From assembly GCA_000432775.1 (NCBI GenBank), contig HF990345.1, positions 22,971 to 39,847 on the forward strand: 16,877 nt of DNA. Reading direction: 5' to 3'. Positions 16,802-16,877 of the stretch are shown here, one piece after another (position 1 is the first letter of the stretch; every line of letters starts with the position of its first letter). This stretch comes from Alistipes sp. CAG:831 (GTDB taxonomy: Bacteria > Bacteroidota > Bacteroidia > Bacteroidales > UBA932). Both the position numbers and the translations under genes were made by a program. Under the pieces are notes generated by a model. The model did not search any database. It saw nothing but the letters and a program-made list of their open reading frames with translations, and was not told the DNA's origin.

Positions 16802-16877
16802 CCGCAACGGCACCGTTTCCCGGGATTTACTGCCGCTGTGGTATCGCGCATCCGAGGCGACCCCGACCACAAGCCTT
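16802..16877. repeat. 76-bp hairpin-containing direct repeat, copy 2 (ends at window edge)
   Basis: This is the second copy, 105 bases downstream of the first (76-base unit plus 29-base spacer). The stem is partly kept: CCGCAACGGCA against TGCCGCTGTGG, with one pair changed from G-U to C-G, one from G-C to G-U, and one mismatch. The array may continue beyond the window. Confidence 0.72.

Noticed and set aside
16618..16872. Minus-strand open frames of 84 and 60 codons over the repeat region
   Set aside because: They are internally duplicated only because the DNA is repeated, and most base changes between the copies alter the amino acid, which does not look like coding sequence.

Overview
The window looks like a chromosomal segment of a moderately GC-rich Bacteroidales bacterium, most plausibly Rikenellaceae/Alistipes-like (taxon inferred, not proven). 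Supporting this are the BACON-domain lipoproteins, the Bacteroidetes-type promoters (TTTG, 19 nt, TAnnTTTG), A-rich translation starts without Shine-Dalgarno sequences, lipoprotein forms of the efflux adaptor and outer-membrane factor, and secreted glycoside hydrolases.

Region 1 (1-5169, minus strand) is a tight operon of secreted, lipid-anchored, non-enzymatic-looking multidomain proteins. It is read from 5169 leftwards. The first gene is a large BACON / OB-fold (DUF5689-like) protein whose reading frame is broken by a one-base shift near 2946-2950, leaving a 741-codon 5' part and a 200-codon 3' part. The second is an intact 676-residue BACON / OB-fold / choice-of-anchor-J-like protein. The third is another BACON-like lipoprotein that runs off the left edge. 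The first two share an OB module and an uncharacterised C-terminal module of about 140 residues, so they are paralogues in part.

Region 2 (5170-7132): a divergent promoter region separates the lipoprotein operon from a two-gene plus-strand operon encoding an SPFH/band-7 membrane protein and a small ribbon-helix-helix protein. This operon converges on a minus-strand non-haem ferritin gene, with a terminator hairpin between them.

Region 3 (7216-14409, minus strand) is a complete tripartite RND efflux operon: membrane-fusion lipoprotein, HAE1-type pump and OprM/TolC-type outer-membrane lipoprotein. A secreted GH29 alpha-L-fucosidase with a discoidin-like tail follows 24 bases later and the unit ends at a clear intrinsic terminator. 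Spacing suggests that the fucosidase is co-transcribed with the pump.

Region 4 (14410-16877): a 119-base divergent spacer carries a good promoter for a lipoprotein type I pullulanase (GH13_14 with CBM48). Downstream of it is a non-coding stretch with two copies of a 76-base hairpin-containing direct repeat at a 105-base period, the second ending exactly at the window edge. No rRNA, tRNA, CRISPR array or transposase was seen. No gene-free stretch exceeds 300 bases.
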